Source: Calvatia gigantea (lineage: Eukaryota; Basidiomycota; Agaricomycetes; Agaricales; Lycoperdaceae). From it: 64,000 bases of DNA. This document shows positions 23,416-34,358 of this stretch, in pieces; within the stretch, counting starts at the first letter, position 1, and each line of letters begins with the position of its first letter. The stretch spans positions 682,001 to 746,000 of the forward strand of contig JACAAK010000011.1 in the NCBI GenBank assembly GCA_025093985.1, in the 5' to 3' direction. The notes under the pieces were generated by a model, which was not told the origin of the DNA, searched no databases, and saw only the letters and a list, made by a program, of their open reading frames with translations. Made by a program: the position numbers and the translations under genes.

Positions 23416-24238
23416 TCAAGCAGTACTCTCAACTTTATCCTTCACGGCCTGCCAAGCAGGACGGTCAACTAAGTCGTTAAACCATCTAGAGACATTAGGC
23501 CTCTCTTGAATCTGGTTGATACCCGCGACGGGGAGCATGCTTCCATAGGGAAGATGGAAGAGATCGGCAAGGGTTACTTCCTGTTTGCCGGAGAGATCTT
23601 ATCAACACTTGAAATAACGAGATGATGATAGGAGTTCGTACATCACCGGCAAGGTACTTTTGCTTCGATAGGATTTCCTCATAGACGTCAAGCTTCGCAG
23701 AAAGGCCCGCCGTCAACTGTTCTAACCTCTTGGAGTCGGTTTCCACACCGCGATGCCTAAAAGGACAAATGAGTTATCGGTAGGATGATTCGAGAGGACC
23801 AAAGACTCACGGTTTGAATACAACTTCCGCGACAGCAGGCGCGGCGAAGGCGTCGAAGTTGGCCAGTTCGACAGATGCAGCTTGTTCAAACAAGGCTCGC
23901 TCCTTGAGTTGAGTAGGAACAAGCTTAGTGCCTTGGTTGGGATATTTCTCCTCAAGATACCTAGCGATGGCACGACTCTCATAGACAATGAAGCCGTCGT
24001 CATCCTGACATTGGTTTATAAGCATATCATAATCGAATGTCACCTCCAAGGCTCTTGAAGAACTCACGAGGTAGGGAACCTGTCCGAAGGGTTGCTTCGC
24101 CTTGTACTCGGGCGTTTGATGCTCATTTTTGTAGAGATCAACGTGGTGGAATTCGAATGGGATATTCTTCTCGTGGAGAATTACACCAACTCGCTTGCTG
24201 CAGGTAGAAAAATTGGAACCGTAGAGTTTGAGAACCAT
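23416..24238 (-). CDS. Glutathione S-transferase, fungal phi-like (copy 2)
   Basis: Model: complement(23416-23580, 23642-23756, 23811-24004, 24068-24238), 214 aa, introns 61, 54 and 63 bp. It begins MVLKLYGSNFSTCSKR and carries KQPFGQVPYL, DDGFIVYESRAIARYL and LADLFHLPYGSMLPVAG. It has the same four-exon layout and the same exon lengths as the neighbouring GST at 20557. A TATATAAG motif lies about 84-91 bp upstream of the ATG. Expected role: cytosolic glutathione conjugation in detoxification or stress. No broken residues seen. Confidence 0.93.
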
Positions 24239-26541
24239 ACTGACTGAGGAGGATGAGAGGACTATACGACGAAGGGAGGAATGTGGCAAGGTTGGCTGGG
24301 GTATCCTCAGAAATTCCACGACTTATATACTAAGTTTGCCAGGCCGTAAAAGTCAGGGAAAAGCGGTTTGGGAAAAACTGGATTACCGATAAGGCTGCAA
24401 TGGTCAGAGCATTACGAGTTTGTGTGTGGTCAGCCGCTTATTGATCCTAAGGCTCCGTCATCCACGCATAATAGATTTTTCTCAATCTTTGGGGGAGATG
24501 ACGACAACTGGAGGCTCTCGGTAACCGGATTACGATTTGCAAGACTTTGCTTATGCGATCATTGTGGAAGGGCCAACCCGGATCAACAGCAGAGCGACGA
24601 TCAAGGCATGGTGGCGCAGCCCTCGAGGCTAAACTCCGATCTTATTGGAGGTGAGTTAGGTACTATCGTTATTCACTTGTTGGTCCCTTTTTCGATAGTT
24701 TCAGTCTCATTCCTTCCACACCACATTTTTTCAGGTATAAATTTGCAGATCTGTGTGCTACTATCTTCTTTCCACGTTTCTGAATTTTTTGATTTTATCT
24801 TAACTGATGAGGACGTCGGAGCGATTCCGGTGAGACAAGTCGAAGTGTTCACTTGTTGGACCCCTGGTGCCATGAGCATGTCACAACTGTCTGAGGCGGT
24901 TCACAGTGCAACTTAAGTGCCCAGGTCCATCGGCGGAGTCCTAATTGTCACGCTCATAACCTTTCTCAATGACTAAACCTCAATTTATGAGACACTCAGT
25001 CAACTTGTAAAGCTGGAATATTGCAAGCATGTTTACAGATACAGTCTTCATCCTTGCAAGAAAGAACCAAGCCAGAAGCTTAGCAGGATCAGAAAGGATC
25101 TGAGGGATCAGTGGCGAAATTCCCACCTCATGAGCCACCTTTTGCGACAATTATTTTTTTCCTGGCTCTCCACTGAGGCTTTTTTGAAATTAATTTACAC
25201 AGTTACATTCCCTTGTATTAGATGTACATAGATGTCAAATATTGAGTCAGTACATAGAGCAGGGAAGGAGATACTGCAGGGGGGCCAACAATGGGTATGG
25301 GTCCAACAAGTGAACAATGATAGTACATTGGTACCGTGGTCGAACCGAGTGTCGCTCCTTGAAAGTTTGGGCTTCCTTCTTTCACCGAATTCGTCAAATT
25401 GCTGGACAAGGTTACGGTCTCAGGTGGACAACGCTGATACCCATAATCCGAGTGGGTTGCCAATCCACAGTGGACAGATATCTAGCGTTTAGACAATTAC
25501 GAGATGAGAGAGTTCACGGAGAGAGGAAAATGCCATCCGGTTCCTCAGAAAACAGTCAATATGAGAGAAAGTATAGTCAATGCGAGAGGGTATATTACTC
25601 TACTTGACGAGGGAGCCTTTTATTTGAATAGTTGCTTGACCGTGTGGTAAGCTTTCGTGTACCCTCCTAGCTCTTTCCAAAATTGGGTTTGGTAGGCTCG
25701 AAGACGTCTTTCAAAATAATTTCAAGGAGCTGACGTACAGTTCAAATGTCATACAGCCTGTAGCCGTGGAACCTGTTAACCGTGGTACTTGGCTTAGTGC
25801 GCTTTCTCCGTGAAGCTCACGCCGTTCTTTCATTAACCACGTTGCCAAGACCAAGGACACTTCTGCCGATGAGGGGCTTGAATATGACTGGCAGTTCTCC
25901 GTACTGAGCTGAGAAGATTACCTCTGCATCCGAAAACAACGGCCTTTGAGAACAGCGAAGCCGTCGAATATCTGGTTCTCGCGGTCACCCTCTGACATTG
26001 AGCTTCCTAACAGACCGGACTTCTCCGAGCGACAATCTTCGTTCCTTGGGGTGTTTCCTGGGCTTCATCAACTACCCGTTGGGGGAGCCCGGAGTGAAGG
26101 GTGTCTATTCATGGAGTAGAAACGGTTTGACCCGGAACATGCGGGAGCAATGGAGGAATCAACCAAGCATTCAACAGTGGCTGGATACGGATCAAAGAAG
26201 CATTCAATGTTTCAACTATGGATTGTCAAGATGACCATTAGCTATAATGCCAAACGTCTGAACAGCATGTACTTTTTAGCAAGTTGCAAGTAGAAATTAG
26301 GCGAGAACCCGGATTAGGACAAAGGGAACCAGAGCAAGAAAACCGATAGCACAGCCATGTATCGACAAGAAAGCAATTCTCTCGTGAGTAGGCTGGAAAG
26401 ATGAAAATAATGTCCCAAATGCAAGCGTGAAAGGCATCAAAAAATGCATGTGTGAATCTAAAAGGGGGTCTCGTCAACAGGAATCACCCGAGATCAACAT
26501 GTGTTGCCGACCAGCAGCATAGATGTGAGGGAGCACTGATT
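24239..26541. other. Intergenic, possible decayed coding remnant
   Basis: No intact gene. A plus-strand frame near 26070-26234 reads like real protein (NYPLGEPGVKGVYSWSRNGL, then REQWRNQPSIQQW) and ends at 26234, but frames just upstream (25600-26070) are full of stops. It may be the 3' end of a decayed gene whose family I cannot name. The open stretch at 24368-24916 has no ATG and no recognisable domain. Confidence 0.35.
24322..24329 (-). promoter_or_regulatory. TATA box of GST copy 2
   Basis: TATATAAG on the minus strand, about 84-91 bp before the ATG at 24238, a normal spacing for a fungal TATA element plus short 5'UTR. Confidence 0.55.
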
Positions 26542-28708
26542 TCAGAATCGCGTAACGAGGTCGACCTCCCTCCAGGAGCCAACGAGGGTACGTCTGATGC
26601 TCTGCATACCAGCCTCACTCTTCTCGTCAGGGTGACGATACTCATTGCCGAGTTGCAGGAGCTCATCCGCACTACGACGATCAGCGGGGGCGAAGGGTTG
26701 GTTGCTGTTGTTCAAGCACATCAGCATCGAAATCAAGGGTAATTCGGGTTAGGGGGACTTACAGATTGGTGAACAAGAAGTCGGAAGGTTCAGGATTATG
26801 ATGCTAAAACCAACTTAAAGATTGATATGTGGAAGGTGGTAATGAAAGCACATACAGCAGTGATTTCGTGCAACTCGCGCTGGAGGGAAAGGCAGAAGTG
26901 ATCAAGATCAAGATCATTGAGATCGTAGTTGAAGGGATTTTCACTATCAATTGTGAGCCACAATCGTTGACAGTGGTCAGGCGGCGGCTCACATTTCTTG
27001 ACCGATTTCGAGGAAACCAAGGAGAAGGAACGATGCGAAGGCAGTCCCGGGAATAGTCAAGTATTTGAAAGTGGGATAAATTTGGAACTGAGCAAGGTCA
27101 TTAGCTTAGGAACTCAGTCAAGATAAGCGGAGGGACCTACGGGAAGGAAGAAGAGGTAGAGCCTATACAATTCCGGTGAGTTCTTTGTATCCCAGGTAGG
27201 ATCCAAGACGTACCAGAGAGACATCCTCAAGTGGGCTTGATAAGCGAAGGGCAAAGGGGTGTTGCAGATGCGCTCTAGGTTGGCTAGAGTATCCTGGAGG
27301 ATCGTCAGGTTGGCTGTCACACCGGTAGCAATAGCGGGCTGGATAAGGGTATTTTTCATGAGGTCTAGAGAGGTAAAGTCAGTAAGGTATGACGACATTA
27401 ATAACGTATTGCGGACGAACAGGCAGTGTAGCTAAACCAGGTCATCAGTATTTGATCAAGAGGTAACATGACAAGACCCACTTTGAAAGCACGAGGACGA
27501 TTTCGAGCGGAACATTACTCTCAACCAACTCAAGGCCGTAACCGCGTTTCCTCATCCGCCTCCTGCTTTCGTTGAGTTCCGACTTGGTCTTGTTACGACG
27601 CCTGATCGTTCGAGCAATCCACTTGAACAACCTTACAAGAGGGAAGTAATCGGCGAGTGTACTTTCCGGAGGGTTCCTCGCCGGCTTCAAAGGGTGTTCG
27701 CTCTCAACTTGAGGAAGAGCACGCTCGGGATCAAAGGAGTTACGGCGGGAACGGCGACCTCTGTTTGGCTTGAACCAGCTTTGCACAGATTTTCCATCAG
27801 ATTTTTCCTCCACGGGTGGGGTTCTAGCAGGCGTTACGGCCCGCTCTTTCTTCGCTCCTCCAAGTTCTTCGTGGGCATGCCAGAGAGGGAGCTTCTCATG
27901 AGGGATGTGTGGGTTGGCATATCGAGGGAGGAAGCAAATTAGAGGGTAGAGGTCTTCGTAGTAGACCCCGGGTTCATCACGGAGGAAGTGCTATTTAATT
28001 CGTTACCTTGTGGTTTCCATCAGAGTAACACAAGATAGCGTACCTTGACGGAGACCGAGAAGGCTTGAAGCTATAAATAGAATGAAATTTGAAATTTGCT
28101 CAGAAATCACAAGACTCATTTTTGGTTTGAAGGCAGAAATTCACCAAGTTAATCATTGACTTTTTTTCGATGGTGGCTTGAAGGATGGTTTGGTCCTTGC
28201 AACCTGGCTTGTCGCTTCGATCTTTAGGGACATGGATCCAAATCTGCGGCGCGAGGATCAGTTGGCGGAGTTATAAACCAAAGCGTTGGTGAAACGCACC
28301 ATCTGTGCGAGATTCCTCGAGGCTGTACCAATGTTGGTCCACATCTTGCGACCATCTTGATACCTGGGAATTGCAACCCGGTTTAGAATATTGTGCTCTA
28401 ATACGAAAGGTCACACGAGCATACCTTTCGTACGCCGAAGACGTCCTGAAAGAGATGACCAGACCGAGTACCGTACCGAGCACAGTCAATAGCTGCGATG
28501 AGATGCCAAGGTTGGCATCGGTGAGCGTTGATACAAGGTAAACCACTAAAGGGAGGTTAAACAGTAATAGAGACGCCTGGAATTCAAGATACGTACTGAG
28601 GGCGACTAGGGTGAAGAACAAAACCTCTGGCCATATGTCGTTAATGACAGTTGCTTGAAACCTCTTCAGAGTCCACCGCCCGCGGAAGAGTGGATTTTGT
28701 GCAACCAT
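26542..28708 (-). CDS. Bestrophin-like anion channel (RFP-TM/UPF0187 family)
   Basis: Model: complement(26542-26704, 26763-26803, 26856-26943, 26993-27087, 27141-27162, 27214-27431, 27493-27990, 28044-28070, 28145-28243, 28300-28363, 28425-28545, 28597-28708), 515 aa. Family landmarks are VLGLVISFRTSSAYERYQDG, RKMWTNIGTASRNLAQM, IWIHVPKD, VYYEDLYPLICFLPRYAN, LERICNTPLPFAYQAHLRM, YLFFLP and the Ca-clasp-like EIENPFNYDLNDLDLDHFC. It ends RRTLVGSWREVDLVTRF. Four hydrophobic segments fit a membrane channel for chloride or other anions. Exons of 22 and 27 nt are needed to complete helices. The 27493 donor (GTGCTT) is weak, so the seam at 27431/27493 is the least certain. Confidence 0.88.
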
Positions 28709-30096
28709 GGCTGGAGTCGCTCGGAGGCTGCAGAAGGTTGCGTGAGGTTATCGCAGAACGCTACCACAGCGTCAGTGCGAGAACTTGTCGGTGAGCGCCA
28801 AGGGCAGAGTCGAAGTATCACGACTGATGCAACGGCTGGGGAGACCTCGAGGGGAAATGAGTTAGAGTGAGGGAAAGAACAGGTGGAAGGAAGTCCAGTT
28901 TTATTGCTGTCCACAGGAGCCATCAAGCGGTCACGGTCAGGGCAATTACCGTTCAATTGCGTAGGCATCGTGTTGGAAACGTGACGAAGGGTTGTTCTGT
29001 TGTTCTGAGTTTCGAGCGATGGCGGATTGTGTACGCGCATTATGCCCGAACTTGCTGGACCTCCTTCGCCATGTCGTCCCCTGTGGCCGATAAGATTCTC
29101 TTTTGTCTCTGGACAACTGGCTGCCGTGACGACTTGCCTTTCTTTTTCTAGTGCTGTTAGGCAGGACTGGCCCGTGAGAAAGCAGGATGTTACTTGAACA
29201 CAACAGTTCTTGGCATAGGGCAAGCAACGCCGAGCCTTGATCGTATTGATCTTTCCCCCTTAAAGAATCTGAGCACTCTGAATGTCCAATGCTATTGGAG
29301 CGAGTGATGTGGTCGAGAAAGAAGCCCCTCGGAAGCCCGAGACCACCGGCATTCAAACATTCAATATTCAGGTCCCGGGGTCTTCTAGTGCTGATCTTGT
29401 CCTGATTAACATCAAACGACTGAATCAACTTAGACGTCCGGCGACATGCTGCTCGGGGCACTAAATGAACTACCAAAGGGTGGCATCAGACATGTTCACT
29501 CGTTCCAACGTCAGTATCCAGTTCAACAACGTCCTGTGATACACCTGTGCCCAAAAGGTGTTGCTTGCAAGTCGGTACAGATGGGCAGGCACAGGCATTG
29601 TATTCAGGGAATATGCGTTCAGAATGGGACAGCTAAAAGTAAACGTAAGTAAGAACGAGCTATGTGGTTGGAGTGGTCTACTAAATGTAGACGCATGTCC
29701 TCTGATGTAAGTCATATCAATTACGCAGTGTCGGTTCACATTTGAAAATTTGAAGTGTTACGTTCGTGACTGCCCAGTTGAGATCTGGTGGTATCAAGGA
29801 AAGCAGGCAGTAACTGGACTCTGCAGTGTTTTGACCACAGCCAAAATAGATCGTGAAAAGGGCGGCGATGCTGTCACACGGAAATGTCCTCAACTAAGTT
29901 ACGTGAGACGCCACACCCGCCCAAGATTGGCGAGGATTGCCGTTGCACAACTCGCACAAGCCACCCAGGTATCAAATATACCAGAGCCAATGCACACTCG
30001 CGCGATGCTGTATAAATGGGTAGTTAGAAAAGCTGGGCTGCGTTCAGATCGTCCACTTGCCCTTCCATACAACAACCCCTTGACTCCTTTCCATCG
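28709..30096. other. Intergenic, short open frames only
   Basis: A 60-codon ATG frame at 29282-29464 has a moderately protein-like composition but no homology I recognise and no clear continuation. The rest shows nothing. A TATAAATG element at about 30009-30016 belongs to the next gene. Confidence 0.45.
30009..30016 (+). promoter_or_regulatory. TATA-like element of the small gene at 30097
   Basis: TATAAATG lies about 82-88 bp before the ATG at 30097. The distantly related gene at 39925 has AATAAAAG at about 103 bp, in a similar position. Confidence 0.4.
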
Positions 30097-30630
30097 ATGT
30101 ACATAACTCGCTCAACCGCCCAAAAGCTCAACATTGCCATCAACAACATCCAGATCAACATTGAAGGAGACGGCACATGTCGCCTCACCATGCCCTCCCT
30201 GACGGGAGAAGGGACTCACACGAAGTGGTATTATCCCGAAAGTATGACGCTACGAGGGAAAGAAGGGAAACAGCCTAGGGAGTTCGAAAGGATTGGCTCG
30301 GACACCAATGGCCGGTGTAAGATGTCGGCTGATTGCTCACCCGTTCAGTTTGGTGGATCATCATCTGCAATGTCCGTTCACAAGCCAACGTCGGAGCTTG
30401 GGGCGATGTACACAACCGATCATGTGTGCAATGGATGGGACTCAGATGTTTGTTCTGATGCTACAGAGCTGGTTGATGAAGAGGCTGAAAGGGAGGCGTG
30501 GCTAAAGATGTCGAGAGAGGATTCTTTGCCTAACTTTCCTTATGAGCGTATCATGAGGAGGATTTCGCAGGAACCGACAGTCATTGTGGACGAAGATATT
30601 TCCAACGGAACAGGCAGCTTTGAAATTTAA
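30097..30630 (+). CDS. Small intronless hypothetical protein, family member A (177 aa)
   Basis: A single exon from ATG to TAA. I recognise no domain. The N-terminal part (TRSTAQKLNIAI, then INIEGDGTCRLTMPS and LTGEGTHTKWYYPE) lines up with that of the gene at 39925 (TRSQARQ, then IALVVTVPS and ATGKGTHTQWISLK). The shared core is x-P-S-x-T-G-x-G-T-H-T-x-W after two alternating hydrophobic strands, which suggests a small beta domain. The C-terminal two-thirds are acidic and probably disordered (DEEAEREAWLKM). Both genes are intronless in a region where almost all genes are intron-rich. Function unknown. Confidence 0.65.
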   Translation: MYITRSTAQKLNIAINNIQINIEGDGTCRLTMPSLTGEGTHTKWYYPESMTLRGKEGKQPREFERIGSDTNGRCKMSADCSPVQFGGSSSAMSVHKPTSELGAMYTTDHVCNGWDSDVCSDATELVDEEAEREAWLKMSREDSLPNFPYERIMRRISQEPTVIVDEDISNGTGSFEI

Positions 30631-31788
30631 CACATTCGTCCCTGGTGAAACTAGTTGTATGGTCCGAACAAAAGTGCGGGTTTTTTGAAAGCCTCGTTTT
30701 TGATTCTGCAATCGTTATACAGATAGAGAACTCAATATCAGTTGCAATTAAGGAATGAGATCAGTTTCTGATTTCCCCGACTCTGCGAAGCAAGAGGAGG
30801 GTTGTGTCGGCAACAAATGGATGTGTTCTCTGTCAAATGATGTGCATCATTTCGTGGGAAAGGGAATGCGGGTATGATCTCCCTCCATTTTGGTTCCCCC
30901 AATTGTGCCGAAGAATTGTGCCGAAAGCGCCCAGAGCCAAATAGAATCCAACCCCCCACTCTCTTTAACTGTTGAGCAAAACAACTGTTCGGTGTCCCCG
31001 AATCTGCGAAGCAAGAGAAGGGTTGTCACAGCGGGAGACGGTTACAACTCTCGTGCGGGGCGCGGGGATCACAGATATGATCTCGGGACTGATTAATGTG
31101 GGACAAAATTTCACGCCTGTGATTCATAAGAACCCCTGTGCATCATCCCAGCCAAAGCCCAAAAAAAAAGTCCTTATCGACCTTTTGCTCCTTCCCCTCA
31201 AACGAGACGCTGGAGAGAAATGATCACCATTGTTTATATTTATTGACTTAACAGAGTCGGGGACTGGCGCTACCGCGCCGTTACGATGTTCGATAGTGAT
31301 TCCCCCAACGACGACTCCATGAGGAGATCGAAGCGCACCGTGGGAAGGCATCACATAACGTCTTTTCTCACCTAGTCACTCATGATGTTTCCCCTCACCT
31401 TTTTTTTCTTTTTGGGGCGTAGCTGTATGACTTTCGACATCTGTACATGGCTCTCCTCATCTTTGCGTGTCACTTTGCCTAAGCAGGTTAGGCTTAAGTT
31501 TCAGGTCACCCCGGACCTAAATACTTCTCTTGGGGTGCGGATATACTTAGGATACGTGCCTAATTGTGTTCAGGTGCCACTTTGTTCCATTCGACCATCT
31601 ATTCTGGGAGGAAACGTGCCATGGGTGAGACCATCTGCCAAAGGTTGCCTCAACAATATCGCGAACTACATATAACTAAATTTATTCAGCCAATGAGGTC
31701 ATAATAACCTTTCCGTGGAGAACATAAATATCTCCAAACCCTCACGTTCCCAGCCTCTCTGTCTCTCATCTATCTTACTAGGTCAACG
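30631..31788. other. Intergenic with a short direct repeat; GAD promoter
   Basis: Nothing coding. Two related blocks, about 30775-30880 and 30997-31080, share CTGCGAAGCAAGAG, GGGTTGT and ATATGATCTC/GTATGATCTC in the same order. A small doublet AATTGTGCCGAA also occurs at about 30901-30926. The GAD promoter has a CCAAT at 31690-31694 and a TATA-like ATAAATA near 31724. Confidence 0.55.
31690..31731 (+). promoter_or_regulatory. CCAAT and TATA-like elements of the GAD gene
   Basis: CCAAT at 31690-31694 and CATAAATATC around 31722-31731 precede the ATG at 31789 by about 95 and 60 bp, a plausible core promoter. Confidence 0.45.
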
Positions 31789-34051
31789 ATGTCTCTCTCT
31801 AGGCATAGTAAGTTTAATTTCCTAGCCCATCGCTAGATTAACCATCCACGATCTTTGGCTAGTCAACGCGGAAGAGGTCATCCAAAAGGCAAAGGAACTG
31901 TTCACATTTCAGACACATCCACCGTGGGCCAACTAAGATTTCCTCCTACTCTCGCGACGAGGATGGTGCCGAAGCGACAAAATATACGCTTCCAAAGCAT
32001 GGTATCCCATCCAGGGCAGCATACCAACTTCTCCACGACGAGACCGCCCTCGATGGAAACCCTCTCCTAAACCTCGCATCGTGAGCGATATCCCTAGAAA
32101 ACCGATTTTTCTGTGTCGAACGTCGTCATAGATTTGTCCACACATATATGCCGGAGATGGCCGATAAGCTGGTTGTTGAAAACATCAGCAAGAATATGGT
32201 AGATCAAGAAGAGTACCCTGCAACTGTGATCATTCATAATCGCTGCGTTTCTATGCGTGAGCATCATTAATTAAGGTGTCTAGCGGATATCTCTGACCTA
32301 ATATAGTTGCCGATCTTTGGAATGCACCGAAGGACGGCAAAGCCATCGGAACTGCTACCGCCGGTTCATCAGAAGCTATTATGCTTGGAGGACTGGCCAT
32401 GAAAAAGCGCTGGCAAGAAGCTAGGAAAGCTGCTGGAAAGGACTACTTCCACCCAAATGTTGTCTTTGGTGCCAACGCCCAAGTCGCCCTTGAGAAGTTT
32501 GCCAGGTAAGCCATGCCGTATTTGAAGTAGACATTGTCTGACAGTAGCCCAGATATTTCGACGTCGAGTGTCGCCTTGTTCCCGTTAAAGGTGAAAATGG
32601 TTTCATCATGGATCCAAATGACGCTTTGCAGTTCATCGACGAGAACACGATCGGCGTTATGGTTATTCTCGGAAGCACTTATACTGGTCACTTCGAGAAT
32701 GTTCAGCTCATGAGCGACCTGCGTATGATCTTCTTGCACTCAGCTAAATGGGGACGCTGACTCCATGTCTCAACAGTGGACGAGCTTCAGGAGCGCACTG
32801 GATTGGACATTCCTATTCACGTCGACGCTGCGTCCGGTGGGTTCGTGGCCCCCTTCGCCTACCCCAACCTCAAGTGGTCGTTCGATGTCAAACGTGTTGT
32901 TTCAATCAATACATCTGGACACAAGTTTGGTCTAGTCTACGTTGGACTTGGTTGGGTCTTGTGGCGTGATGAAAGCATGTTACACAAAGATCTTGTCTTC
33001 GAGCTCCGTAAGATCATATTACCAGAGGATCGTGTCCTCACTCACGCTGGCTATAGACTATCTCGGAAGCACTGAATATTCGTTCACCCTGTAAGCTGTC
33101 CCTCATGTAGCTTTCGGACAAGACCTTGATGCTTGTTTAGAAACTTCTCCAAACCCGCTGCTCCAGTTATCGCTCAAATGTTCAACTTCCTGAACCTCGG
33201 ATTCGAGGGCTACCAACGGATCGCCATTAAAGACTTGCGCAACGCCCGCATGCTGTCCCATGCACTCGAGAACTCATACTTTGAGGTACGGACATGTTTC
33301 CTTGGTGCTTTCGCCCCTTCTGACTTTATCCCCAGGTCCTGAGCAATATCCATCTTCCAGCTCCTGGCTCCGATGTCTCAGGAAAGTCCGCAGAAGATGC
33401 GGACGATCCCGAACTCTATAAACCTGGTTTGCCTGTTGTTTCCTTTAGATTATCCGAGCAATTCCGCCAGGCGAATCCTGGTGTCCAACAACGTTGGATT
33501 CAGGTACTACACTACCGTTTGTTGGTAATCCATCTCACACACCTTTCATCCAGGTCATGCTTAGGACAAAGGGATGGATCGTTCCCAACTACAACGTGTG
33601 TAGATTTTGACCCTTAAAACCAGTGATTGGTGTTGACACCTTGCTTCCTCCCCGATTAGGCTCCTTTAGGCGCCGAGGACGTAGAAATTCTGCGTGTTGT
33701 TGGTACGTTCCCTGGTTAACCCCAACGGCAATTTCGTTCTTTCTGACACCTTTTCTCTCTAAGTCCGCGAAAGTTTGACCGAAGACTTGATTGAACGCCT
33801 CGTTATTGACATAATTGAAATCACCGAATCCCTTGATGGTATGTATCGCTTGCACATCCCAACCTCTAGTTCACGACGACACCCGATGGCTGAACCCGTC
33901 TCCAGGCAAGGAGGGTAACATGATGGCGACTGTAACCAACCAGGTCCTCCACCAACCCGATCGGGGGCATGGTCGACCCGATGAAACCAATTTCGGCGGT
34001 GCTGATCAACCCGGGGGACAACAACAGGTCGGGTTCTCCAGACAGTGCTGA
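31789..34051 (+). CDS. GAD1: Glutamate decarboxylase with an apparent frameshift in exon 2
   Basis: Exons: 31789-31807, 31863-32080, 32132-32256, 32307-32505, 32553-32722, 32777-33007, 33057-33090, 33141-33285, 33336-33503, 33554-33595, 33660-33702, 33764-33838, 33906-34051. The total is 1615 nt, one more than a whole number of codons. The PLP-enzyme core is intact: [41 protein letters not shown] (Asp about 260) and [10 protein letters not shown] (PLP lysine about 293). The enzyme makes GABA from glutamate. Exon 2 starts in one frame ([14 protein letters not shown]) but its second half ([18 protein letters not shown]) reads in another. The shift lies near 31900-31920. Read literally the protein stops after about 35 codons. 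This is either a disabling mutation or a sequencing error. Confidence 0.85.
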
Positions 34052-34358
34052 GCTGAGGTACATTGGAATTCGAACAACGGCAGATTCTTTATCGTGATTT
34101 CTAACCAACTTGACACAATTCAATCTTTAATCTGAATTAAGCCTGTATATAACTACGAATGAAAAAAAGGATTTGGGTATTGTTTTTGACCGATTGATCC
34201 TGCTTTCCGCTCGATGGTCATGAGTTTGTACTACCGGACTGAGGGGAGAAGGAAATTTGAGAGATATTGACGAAGACCTGTCATTCATGGCCTATCCAAT
34301 CTACTGAACGTTCTATCCGTCAAAGATCTTCAGAACCCCATAGTCATCCAGAAGAAGC
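34052..34358. other. Convergent 3' intergenic region between GAD and the MFS gene
   Basis: Only presumed 3'UTRs of two genes meeting tail to tail. No other element seen. Confidence 0.6.

Noticed and set aside
24368..24916. 182-codon open frame upstream of GST copy 2
   Set aside because: It has no ATG at the start, no recognised motif and lies in the promoter region of the GST.
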